64,000 nt of DNA from Siphonodentalium dalli. Its lineage: Eukaryota > Mollusca > Scaphopoda > Gadilida > Siphonodentaliidae. Positions within the stretch are counted from its first letter, which is position 1; each line of letters starts with the position of its first letter. The notes beneath the pieces were generated by a model. The model worked only from the letters and a program-made list of their open reading frames with translations. It did no database searches and was not told the origin of the DNA. Made by a program: the position numbers and the translations under genes. This document shows, one piece after another, positions 53,001 through 63,692 of this stretch. The stretch spans positions 170,941,107 to 171,005,106 of the forward strand of contig CP136061.1 in the NCBI GenBank assembly GCA_032622095.1. Direction: 5' to 3'.

Positions 53001-54069
53001 CCTCACCACACACATATATAGGTATCCCCGCCACAAACATATATAGGTATCCCCACCACATACATATATAGGTATCCCCACCACATACATATATAGGTAT
53101 CCCCACCACATACATATATAGATATCCCCACCACACACATACATATGTATCCCCACCACATACATATATAGGTATCCCAACCACATACATATATAGGTAT
53201 TCCCACCACATACATATATAGGTATCCCCACCCCATACATCTATAGGTATCCCCACCACACACATCTATAGGTATTCCCACCACATACATATATAGGTAT
53301 CCCCACCACATACATATGTAGCTATCCCCACCACATACATATATAGGTATCCCCACCACACACATCTTTAGGTATCCCCACCACATACATATATAAGTAT
53401 CCTCACCACACACATATATAGGTATCACCACCACAAACATATATAGGTATCCCCGCCACACACACATATATAGGTATCCCCGCCACATACATACATAGGT
53501 ATCCCCACCACACACATCTATAGGTATCCCCACCACATACATATATAGGTATCACCACCACATACATATATAGATATCCCCACCACACACATATATAGGT
53601 ATCCCCACCACATACATATATAGGTCTCCCCACCTCATACATCTATAGATATCCCCACCACACACATCTATAGGTATCCCCACCACACACATATATAGGT
53701 ATCACCACCACATACATCTATAGGTATCACCACCACATACATATATTTGTATCCCCAACACATACATATATAGGTATCCCCACCAGATACATATATACCT
53801 ATCCCCTCCACATACATATATAGGTATCCCCACCACATACATCTATAGGTATACCCACCACATCCATATATAGGTATCCCCACCAGATACATATATAGGT
53901 ATCCCCACCACACACATCTATATTTATCCCCACCACATACATATATAGGTATCACCACCACATACATATATATAGGTATCCCCACCATACACATATATAG
54001 GTATCCCCGCCACATACATATATAGGTATCACCACCACACACATATATAGTTCTCCCCACCACATACAT
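50032..54069. repeat. 4.09-kb higher-order repeat, copy 2
   Basis: This block follows directly on copy 1 and repeats it at 4,090 bp until about 53,590. There 52 bp (one 27-bp and one 25-bp unit, present at about 49,515-49,566) are missing, and the offset becomes 4,038 bp. From 54,070 the order shifts to that seen after 43,944, so the end of this HOR is a junction between two block types. Confidence 0.85.
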
Positions 54070-57000
54070 CTATAGGTATCCCCGCCACACGCATCTATTG
54101 GTATCCCCACCACACACATCTATAGTTATCCCCACCACACACATATAAAGGTATCCCCACCATACATATCTATATGTATCCCCGCCACACACATCTATAG
54201 GTATCCCCACCACATACATATATAGGTATCCCCACCACACCCATATATAGGTATCCCCACCACATACATAATAGGTATCACCACCACACACATATAGGTA
54301 TCCTCGCCACATACATATAGGTATTCCCACCAAACACATATAGGTATCCCCACCGCACACATCTATAGGTATCACCACCACATACATATATAGGTATCCC
54401 CAACACATACATATATAGGTATCCCCACCACATACATATATAGGTCTCCCCACCACACACATATATAGGTAACCCTGCAACACACATATATAGGTCTCCC
54501 CACCACACACATATATAGGTATCCCTGCCACACACATATATAGGTATCCTCACCACACACATATATAGGTATCCCCGCCACATACATATATAGGTATCCC
54601 CACCACATACATATATAGGTATCCCCACCACATACATATATAGGTATCACCACCACATACATCTATATGTATCACCACCACACACGTATATAGGTATCCC
54701 CACCACACACATATATAGGTATCCCCACCACATACATATATAGGTCTCCCCACCACATACATCTATAGGTATCCCCACCACATACATATATAGGTATCAC
54801 CACCACATACATATATAGGTATCCCCGCCACACACATATATAGGTATCCCCGACACATACATATATAGGTATCCCTACCACACACATATATAAGTATCAC
54901 CAACACATACATATATAGGTATCCCCAACACATACATATATAGGTATCCCCACCTCATAAATATATAGGTATCCCCACCACATACATATATAGGTATCCC
55001 CACCACAAACATCTATAGGTATCCCCACCACATACATATATAGGTATCCCACCACATACATATATAGGTATCCCCACCACATACAAATATAGGTATCCCC
55101 TCCACATACATGTATAAGTATTCCCGCCACACACATATATAGGTTTCCCCGCCACATACATATATAGGTATCCCCGCCACATACATATATAGGAATTCCC
55201 GCCACATACATATATAGGTATTCCCGCCAAACACATATATAGGTCTCCCCACCACACACATCTATAGGTATCCCCACCACACACATATATAGGTATCCCC
55301 ACCACACACATCTATAGGTATCCCCACCACACACATATATAGGTATCCCCACCACATATAGATATAGGTATCCCGATAACATACATATATAGGTATCCCC
55401 ACCACATACATATATAGGTAGCCCCACCACACACATATATAGGTATCACCACCACATACATATATAGGTATCCCCGCCACATATATATATAGGTATCCCC
55501 GCCACACACATATATAGGTCTCTCCGCCACATACATATATAGGTATCCCCACCACACACATATATAGGTATACCTACAACACACATATATATGTATCCCC
55601 GCCACACACATATATAGGTATCCCCACCCACACATCTATAGGTATCCTCACCACACACATCCATAGGTATCCCCACCACATACATATATAGGTATCCCCA
55701 CCACACACATATATAGGTATCCCTACCACATACATATATAGGTATCACCACCACACACACATATAGGTATCCCCCCCACACACATATATAGGTATCCCCA
55801 CCACACACATATATAGGTATCACCGCCACATACATATATAGGTATCCCCGCCACACACATATATAGGTCTCCCCACCACACACATCTATATGTATCCCCA
55901 CCACATACATCTATAGGTATCCCCACCACATACATATATAGGTATCACCACCACACACATATATAGGTATCCCACCACATACATATATAGGTATCCCTAC
56001 CACACACATATATAGGTATCACCGCCACATACATATATAGGTATCCCCGCCACACACATATATAGGTATCCCCACCACATACATCTATAGGTATCCCCAC
56101 CACATACATATATAGGTATCCTCACCACACACATCTATAGGTATCCCCACCACATACATATATAGGTATCCCCGCCACACACATATATAGGTATCCTCAC
56201 CACACACATATATAGGTATCCCCGCCACATACATATATAGGTATCCCCACCACATACATATATAGGTATCCCCACCACATACATATATAGGTATCCCCAC
56301 CACATACATATATAGATATCCCCACCACACACATACATATGTATCCCCACCACATACATATATAGGTATCCCAACCACATACATATATAGGTATTCCCAC
56401 CACATACATATATAGGTATCCCCACCCCAAACATCTATAGGTATCCCCACCACACACATCTATAGGTATTCCCACCACATACATATATAGGTATCCCCAC
56501 CACATACATATATGGCTATCCCCACCACATACATATATAGGTATCCCCACCACACACATCTTTAGGTATCCCCACCACATACATATATAAGTATCCTCAC
56601 CACACACATATATAGGTATCACCACCACAAACATATATAGGTATCCCCGCCACACACACATATATAGGTATCCCCGCCACATACATACATAGGTATCCCC
56701 ACCACACACATCTATAGGTATCCCCACCACATACATATATAGGTATCACCACCACATACATATATAGGTATCCCCACCACACACATATATAGGTATCCCC
56801 ACCACACACATATATATAGGTATCCCCGCCACACACATATATAGGTATCCCCACCACATACATATATAGGTCTCCCCACCTCATACATCTATAGATATCC
56901 CCACCACACACATCTATAGATATCCCCACCACACACATATATAGGTATCACCACCACATACATCTATAGGTATCACCACCACATACATATATATGTATCC

Positions 57001-59079
57001 CCAACACATACATATATAGGTATCCCCACCAGATACATATATAGCTATCCCCTCCACATACATATATAGGTATCCCCACCACATACATCTATAGGTATCC
57101 CCACCACATACATATATAGGTATCCCCACCAGATACATATATAGGTATCCCCACCACACACATCTATATATATCCCCACCACATACATATATAGGTATCA
57201 CCACCGCATACATATATATAGGTATCCCCACCATACACATATATAGGTATCCCCGCCACATACATATATAGGTATCACCACCACACACATATATAGTTCT
57301 CCCCACCACATACATCTATAGGTATCCCCGCCACACGCATCTATAGGTATCCCCACCACACACATCTATAGTTATCCCCACCACACACATATAAAGGTAT
57401 CCCCACCATACATATCTATATGTATCCCCGCCACACACATCTATAGGTATCCCCACCACATACATATATAGGTATCCCCACCACACCCATATATAGGTAT
57501 CCCCACCACATACATATATAGGTATCACCACCACACACATATAGGTATCCTCGCCACATACATATAGGTATTCCCACCAAACACATATAGGTATCCCCAC
57601 CGCACACATCTATAGGTATCACCACCACATACATATATAGGTATCCCCAACACATACATATATAGGTATCCCCACCACATACATATATAGGTCTCCCCAC
57701 CACACACATATATAGGTAACCCTGCCACACACATATATAGGTCTCCCCACCACACACATATATAGGTATCCCTGCCACACACATATATAGGTATCCTCAC
57801 CACACACATATATAGGTATCCCCGCCACATACATATATAGGTATCCCCACCACATACATATATAGGTATCCCCACCACATACATATATAGGTATCACCAC
57901 CACATACATCTATATGTATCACCACCACACACATATATAGGTATCCCCACCACACACATATATAGGTATCCCCACCACATACATATATAGGTCTCCCCAC
58001 CACATACATCTATAGGTATCCCCACCACATACATATATAGGTATCACCACCACATACATATATAGGTATCCCCGCCACACACATATATAGGTATCCCCGA
58101 CACATACATATATAGGTATCCCTACCACACACATATATAAGTATCACCAACACATACATATATAGGTATCCCCAACACATACATATATAGGTATCCCCAC
58201 CTAATAAATATATAGGTATCCCCACCACATACATATATAGGTATCCCACCACATACATATATAGGTATCCCCACCACATACAAATATAGGTATCCCCACC
58301 ACATACATGTATAAGTATTCCCGCCACACACATATATAGGTTTCCCCGCCACATACATATATAGGTATCTCCGCCACATACATATATAGGAATTCCCGCC
58401 ACATACATATATAGGTATTCCCGCCAAACACATATATAGGTCTCCCCACCACACACATCTATATGTATCCCCACCACACACATATATAGGTATCCCCACC
58501 ACACACATCTATAGGTATCCCCACCACACACATATATAGGTATCCCCACCACATACAGATATAGGTATCCCGATAACATACATATATAGGTATCCCCACC
58601 ACATACATATATAGGTAGCCCCACCACACACATATATAGGTATCACCACCACATACATATATAGGTATCCCCGCCACATATATATATAGGTATCCCCGCC
58701 ACACACATATATAGGTCTCTCCGCCACATACATATATAGGTATCCCCACCACACACATATATAGGTATACCTACAACACACATATATATGTATCCCCGCC
58801 ACACACATATATAGGTATCCCCACCCACACATCTATAGGTATCCTCACCACACACATCTATAGGTATCCCCACCACATACATATATAGGTATCCCCACCA
58901 CACACATATATAGGTATCCCCACCACATACATATATAGGTATCACCACCACACACACATATAGGTATCCCCCCACACACATATATAGGTATCCCCACCAC
59001 ACACATATATAGGTATCACCGCCACATACATATATAGGTATCCCCGCCACACACATATATAGGTCTCCCCACCACACAC
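53668..59079. repeat. About 3.25-kb higher-order repeat, two copies
   Basis: About 53,668-56,913 and about 56,914-59,079 share unit order at 3,246-3,247 bp. The offset falls to 3,197 bp after 58,200 because two 25-bp units present near 54,995 are missing there. It falls to 3,196 bp after one C is lost from a C run (seven C at 55,771, six near 58,968). The second copy ends at the retrotransposon insertion, and the equivalent place in the first copy, 55,884, is uninterrupted satellite. The 23-bp landmark lies at 54,285 and 57,532. Confidence 0.8.
55884..55895 (+). other. Empty (pre-insertion) paralogue of the retrotransposon target site
   Basis: ATCTATATGTAT occurs here inside an ordinary, uninterrupted unit. 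About 45 bp on its left match the left flank of the first retrotransposon fragment (59,035-59,079). The bases on its right match the right flank (from 60,295), including the next CTATAGG unit, a following CACACA unit and the CCCTACC unit, apart from a single-base loss. This is the site as it looked before insertion, preserved in the neighbouring higher-order repeat. Confidence 0.88.
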
Positions 59080-59091
59080 ATCTATATGTAT
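59080..59091 (+). repeat. Left target-site duplication of retrotransposon fragment 1
   Basis: ATCTATATGTAT here is repeated exactly at 60,283-60,294 on the other side of the insert. Removing the insert and one copy restores a normal satellite unit. Since the target is itself repetitive, the direct repeat alone would be weak; the matching empty site at 55,884 makes it convincing. One base of either end is ambiguous. Confidence 0.85.
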
Positions 59092-59964
59092 AGATTATCC
59101 CAACTCAGAAAACTAAAATATAAGCTTGACCGAAAGACACTTGAATGTATTTATCTAACTTATATACTCCCCTTAATGGACTACGTCGATATTGTCTGGG
59201 ACTGTGCGCCACAGCAACAGACTGAAAGACTCGATCGCCTTCATAAAGATGCAGCAAGAATTGTCAGTGGTTTAACGCGTTCTGCCCCCATTAAAGATTT
59301 AATGCTTGAAGTTGGCTGGCCCACACTGCAAATAAGACGCGAATTCCACAAATTACAAACGCTTTACAAAATAATAAATGCTGACGCACCTAGTTATCTA
59401 ACCATACTCCTACCACCGCGAGCCGGCGAGGTATCGGGTTATTCCTTCAGAAGACCTGGCGACTTCTACGCATATTATTGTGAAACAGAACATTTCAGAA
59501 AATCGTTCATGCCAAAAATGTGCCTAACTTGGAACAAACTCCCCGACATTGTAACCAAAGCCGAAAGCCTACATGAATTCAAGATATTCCTCAAAATTAT
59601 ATACGACATACCCAAACCCCCAAATTTTTATTATACCGGTTCCCGAAAAAACAATATAATACATACCAAATTGAGAAACAAATGCAGCGACCTAAATCAT
59701 GACAAATTTGAAAACCACATTGCTCTTAGCCCATTCTGTGATTGTGGAAACGAAATCGAAGACGCCCACCATTACTTTTTCTTATGCCCCTTATACCAGA
59801 CACAACGCGTACTGTTCTTTAATAGGCTTAGAACAAAGGGTATCACTGTATATAATACCACCGGCTTCCTTAAAGGTCTAACAAACATTAGTAATAACAA
59901 AAACAAATTAATATTTGCAGAAGTTCAAAAATATATAGTCGCTACTAACCGCTTTACCAATTAA
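59086..59964 (+). pseudogene. C-terminal fragment of a jockey-like reverse transcriptase polyprotein (292 codons)
   Basis: The open frame encodes the part that follows the catalytic reverse-transcriptase core in jockey-like elements. Residues 3-45 (RLSQLRKLKYKL, then IYLTYILPLMDYVDIVWD) fit the post-catalytic region. Residues 46-115 (with AARIVSGLTRSAP and LQTLYKIINADAPSYL) and 140-175 (MCLTWNKLPDIV) are typical of invertebrate copies. Near the end lies a zinc-binding-like motif: Cys218, Cys220, His228/His229, Cys234, with DAHHYFFLCPLY. The palm-domain catalytic aspartates and the endonuclease domain are absent, so it is about a third or less of the usual protein. The apparent start codon and the next codon come from satellite DNA (59,086-59,091); retrotransposon codons begin at AGA, residue 3. 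It has no internal stop or frameshift, but no promoter is visible and I would not expect a functional product. Confidence 0.85.
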
Positions 59965-60282
59965 CACATTCACCACCCCTGGGTCAACGTCACGCACGAA
60001 CGCCATCGTCTTAGTACCCCACGCAGAGCCACAAGATAACATTAAAACTGACAAACACATCTTCTCTATGTCAACAACCAGTAATCAAATTAAATGAACT
60101 CACATATTTGAACCCGGATCTGGTAACACACACACACAAAAAAACAATTTAAACATATGTATATACCATCTTGTTGTTATAATAACGTGTGTAATTATAT
60201 GGGGAGAGGGGCTATCTAAGTTGTATAACTTGTGCCCCAATCCCATTTGTACATAAATGATACAATAAAATATGTTTAAACT
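59965..60282 (+). other. 3' untranslated region of retrotransposon fragment 1
   Basis: This stretch follows the TAA stop and carries no open frame of note. It contains a short CA run followed by seven A (about 60,126-60,144) and a segment GGGGAGAGGGGC near 60,200. The polyadenylation signal lies about 14 bp before the junction with the satellite. In LINE-type elements the 3' region is what the element's own reverse transcriptase recognises; that role here is by analogy only. Confidence 0.75.
60264..60269 (+). promoter_or_regulatory. AATAAA polyadenylation signal, fragment 1
   Basis: AATAAA lies 14 bp upstream of the insert's 3' end, the spacing expected for a retrotransposon transcript's own polyadenylation site. 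The same signal is at the matching place in fragment 2. Confidence 0.6.
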
Positions 60283-60294
60283 ATCTATATGTAT
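60283..60294 (+). repeat. Right target-site duplication of retrotransposon fragment 1
   Basis: This is the second copy of ATCTATATGTAT. It is followed directly by CCCCACCACATAC, so the satellite unit broken by the insertion continues in phase. Confidence 0.85.
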
Positions 60295-62807
60295 CCCCAC
60301 CACATACATCTATAGGTATCCCACCACATACATATATAGGTATCACCACCACACACATATATAGGTATCCCACCACATACATATATAGGTATCCCTACCA
60401 CACACATATATATGTATCACCGCCACATACATATATAGGTATCCCCGCCACACACATATATAGGTCTCCCCACCACACACATCTATAGGTATCCCCACCA
60501 CATACATCTATAGGTATCCCCACCACATACATATATAGGTATCCTCACCACACACATATATAGGTATCCCCACCACATACATATATAGGTATCCCCGCCA
60601 CACACACACATATAGGTATCCCCGCCACATACATATATAGGTATCCCCACCACACACATCCATAGGTATCCCCACCACATACATATATAGGTATCACCAC
60701 CACATACATATATAGGTATCCCCACCACACACATATATAGGTATCCCCACCACACACATATATATAGGTATTCCCTCCACACACATATATAGGTATCCCC
60801 ACCACATACATTTATAGGTCTCCCCACCACATACATCTATAGGTATCCCCACCACACACATCTATAGGTATCCCCACCACACACATATATAGGTATCACC
60901 ACCACATACATCTATAGGTATCACCGCCACATACATATATATATATCCCCAACACATACATATATAGGTAAACCCACCACATACATATATAGCTATCCCC
61001 TCCACATACATATATAGGTATCCCCACCACATACATCTATAGGTATCCCCACCACATACATATATAGGTATCCCCACCAGATACATATATAGGTATCCCC
61101 ACCACACACATCTATATTTATCCCCACCACATACATATATAGGTATCACCACCACACACATATATAGGTATCCCCGCCACATACATATATAGGTATCCCC
61201 ACCACACTCATATATAGGTATCCCCACCACACACATATATAGGTATCCCAGCCACACACATATATAGGTATCCCCACCACACACATCTATATGTATCCCC
61301 GCCACACACATCTATATGTATCCCCACCACACACATCTATAGGTATCCCCACCACATACATATATAGATATCACCACCACACACATATATAGGTATCCCA
61401 CCACATACATATATAGGTATCCCCACCACACACATATATAGGTATCACCGCCACATACATATATAGGTATCCCCGCCGCACACATATATAGGTCTCCCCA
61501 CCACACACATCTATAGGTATCCCCACCACATACATCTATAGGTATCCCCACCACATACATATATAGGTATCCTCACCACACACATATATAGGTATCCCCA
61601 CCACATACATATATAGGTATCCCCGCCACACACACACATATAGGTATCCCCGCCACATACATATATAGGTATCCCTACCACACACATCTATAGGTATCCC
61701 CACCACATACATATATAGGTATCACCACCACATACATATATAGGTATCCCCGCCACACACATATATAGGTATCCCCGACACATACATATATAGGTATCCC
61801 TACCACACACATCTATAAGTATCACCAACACATACATATATAGGTATCCCCAACACATACATATATAGGTATCCCCACCTAATAAATATATAGGTATCCC
61901 CACCACATACATATATAGGTATCCCCACCACAAACATCTATAGGTATCCCCACCACATACATATATAGGTATCCCACCACATACATATATAGGTATCCCC
62001 ACCACATACAAATATAGGTATCCCCACCACATACATGTATAAGTATTCCCGCCACACACATATATAGGTTTCCCCGCCACATACATATATAGGTATCTCC
62101 GCCACATACATATATAGGAATTCCCGCCACATACATATATAGGTATTCCCGCCAAACACATATATAGGTCTCCCCACCACACACATCTATAGGTATCCCC
62201 ACCACACACATATATAGGTATCCCCACCACACACATCTATAGGTATCCCCACCACACACATATATAGGTATCCCCACCACATACAGATATAGGTATCCCG
62301 ATAACATACATATATAGGTATCCCCACCACATACATATATAGGTAGCCCCACCACACACATATATAGGTATCACCACCACATACATATATAGGTATCCCC
62401 GCCACATATATATATAGGTATCCCCGCCACACACATATATAGGTCTCTCCGCCACATACACATATAGGTATCCCCACCACACACATATATAGGTATACCT
62501 ACAACACACATATATATGTATCCCCGCCACACACATATATAGGTATCCCCACCCACACATCTATAGGTATCCTCACCACACACATCTATAGGTATCCCCA
62601 CCACATACATATATAGGTATCCCCACCACACACATATATAGGTATCCCCACCACATACATATATAGGTATCACCACCACACACACATATAGGTATCCCCC
62701 CACACACATATATAGGTATCCCCACCACACACATATATAGGTATCACCGCCACATACATATATAGGTATCCCCGCCACACACATATATAGGTCTCCCCAC
62801 CACACAC

Positions 62808-62819
62808 ATCTATATGTAT
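62808..62819 (+). repeat. Left target-site duplication of retrotransposon fragment 2
   Basis: ATCTATATGTAT at exactly 59,080 plus 3,728. The right partner would lie about 10 bp beyond the window end and cannot be seen. Confidence 0.8.
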
Positions 62820-63692
62820 AGATTATCCCAACTCAGAAAACTAAAATATAAGCTTGACCGAAAGACACTTGAATGTATTTATCTAACTTATATACTCCCC
62901 TTAATGGACTACGTCGATATTGTCTGGGACTGTGCGCCACAGCAACAGACTGAAAGACTCGATCGCCTTCATAAAGATGCAGCAAGAATTGTCAGTGGTT
63001 TAACGCGTTCTGCCCCCATTAAAGATTTAATGCTTGAAGTTGGCTGGCCCACACTGCAAATAAGACGCGAATTCCACAAATTACAAACGCTTTACAAAAT
63101 AATAAATGCTGACGCACCTAGTTATCTAACCATACTCCTACCACCGCGAGCCGGCGAGGTATCGGGTTATTCCTTCAGAAGACCTGGCGACTTCTACGCA
63201 TATTATTGTGAAACAGAACATTTCAGAAAATCGTTCATGCCAAAAATGTGCCTAACTTGGAACAAACTCCCCGACATTGTAACCAAAGCCGAAAGCCTAC
63301 ATGAATTCAAGATATTCCTCAAAATTATATACGACATACCCAAACCCCCAAATTTTTATTATACCGGTTCCCGAAAAAACAATATAATACATACCAAATT
63401 GAGAAACAAATGCAGCGACCTAAATCATGACAAATTTGAAAACCACATTGCTCTTAGCCCATTCTGTGATTGTGGAAACGAAATCGAAGACGCCCACCAT
63501 TACTTTTTCTTATGCCCCTTATACCAGACACAACGCGTACTGTTCTTTAATAGGCTTAGAACAAAGGGTATCACTGTATATAATACCACCGGCTTCCTTA
63601 AAGGTCTAACAAACATTAGTAATAACAAAAACAAATTAATATTTGCAGAAGTTCAAAAATATATAGTCGCTACTAACCGCTTTACCAATTAA
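62814..63692 (+). pseudogene. Second copy of the reverse-transcriptase C-terminal fragment (292 codons)
   Basis: The 879-bp open frame is identical in sequence to 59,086-59,964, including the satellite-derived start codon, the Cys218/Cys220/His228/Cys234 motif and the TAA stop. The three differences between the two retrotransposon copies all lie after this frame. As in the first copy, the endonuclease and catalytic reverse-transcriptase parts are missing, and there is no visible promoter. Its identity to copy 1 shows recent duplication and is not by itself evidence of function. Confidence 0.85.

Larger units (their letters stand above)
1..59091. repeat. Giant 25-bp satellite array (about 2,360 units), left end outside the window
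   Basis: The whole stretch is built from one 25-bp unit: (CA)3(TA)3, then GGTATC, then CCCACCA. Units differ at a few preferred places: the second CA pair is CACA or CATA, the TATATA core is often TCTATA, GGTATC is often GGTCTC or TGTATC, CCCCACC is often CCCCGCC or ATCACC. Most units keep 25 bp; a minority are 23, 24 or 27 bp. The plus strand is C-rich with G nearly confined to the GG of each unit, so the minus strand is G-rich. The variants follow fixed orders that recur kilobases away, which makes this a higher-order satellite rather than a randomly drifting one. No gene, promoter or RNA gene is visible in it. Whether it is centromeric, subtelomeric or interstitial cannot be told from sequence alone. 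Confidence 0.97.
59092..60282 (+). mobile_element. 5'-truncated non-LTR (LINE-type) retrotransposon, 3' fragment 1
   Basis: This 1,191-bp insert is the only non-satellite sequence type in the window. It holds the C-terminal end of an ORF2-like polyprotein, a stop at 59,962, and a ~318-bp 3' untranslated region with AATAAA at 60,264. There are no long terminal repeats or terminal inverted repeats. A 12-bp target-site duplication, a cut-off 5' end in the middle of the coding region and an intact 3' end are the usual result of incomplete target-primed reverse transcription. The 3' end lacks a long poly(A) tail. Without the endonuclease and catalytic reverse-transcriptase parts it cannot move by itself. 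The family looks jockey-like by its C-terminal protein; the exact clade is an inference. Confidence 0.88.
60283..62819. repeat. Satellite between the two retrotransposon copies (about 2.5 kb)
   Basis: About 100 units of the same 25-bp satellite. The first part (60,295-61,320) follows the order seen from 55,896, with deletions. About 61,320-61,680 repeats the start of this block, and 61,690-62,819 follows 57,962-59,091 at 3,728 bp, with a two-unit difference near 61,925. The right 600 bp are nearly identical to the left flank of fragment 1; one difference is CATACAC at 62,457-62,463 against CATACAT. Nothing else is visible in it. Confidence 0.9.

Noticed and set aside
1-59091. CRISPR array
   Set aside because: The repeats are direct neighbours with no unique spacers, there are thousands of them, no cas genes are present, and the retrotransposon shows this is a eukaryote.
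1-59091. Telomeric repeat or centromere assignment
   Set aside because: There is no TTAGGG-type repeat and no recognised CENP-B-like box. Length and HOR structure suit a centromeric or pericentromeric satellite but do not prove it.
1-59091. TATA boxes or promoters at the TATATA core of each unit
   Set aside because: The motif is present in nearly every unit as part of the repeat, with no downstream gene to serve; calling it a promoter would have no support.
59699-59881. 60-codon plus-strand open frame within the reverse-transcriptase fragment (also at 63,427-63,609)
   Set aside because: It lies wholly inside the longer frame in another phase; the longer frame carries the recognisable protein.
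60104-60126. tRNA-like promoter box, hinting at a SINE in the retrotransposon 3' region
   Set aside because: The reverse complement holds GGGTTCAAAT, like a B box, but no A box or tRNA-like fold was found at a suitable distance, and the stretch is shared 3' sequence of the LINE-type insert.
59092-60282. Active autonomous retrotransposon
   Set aside because: The endonuclease and the catalytic part of the reverse transcriptase are missing; only the C-terminal end and 3' region remain.
60100-60309. Minus-strand open frame of 69 codons across the retrotransposon 3' end
   Set aside because: It runs from satellite into the 3' untranslated region in antisense, has no recognisable domain, and begins within the satellite unit.
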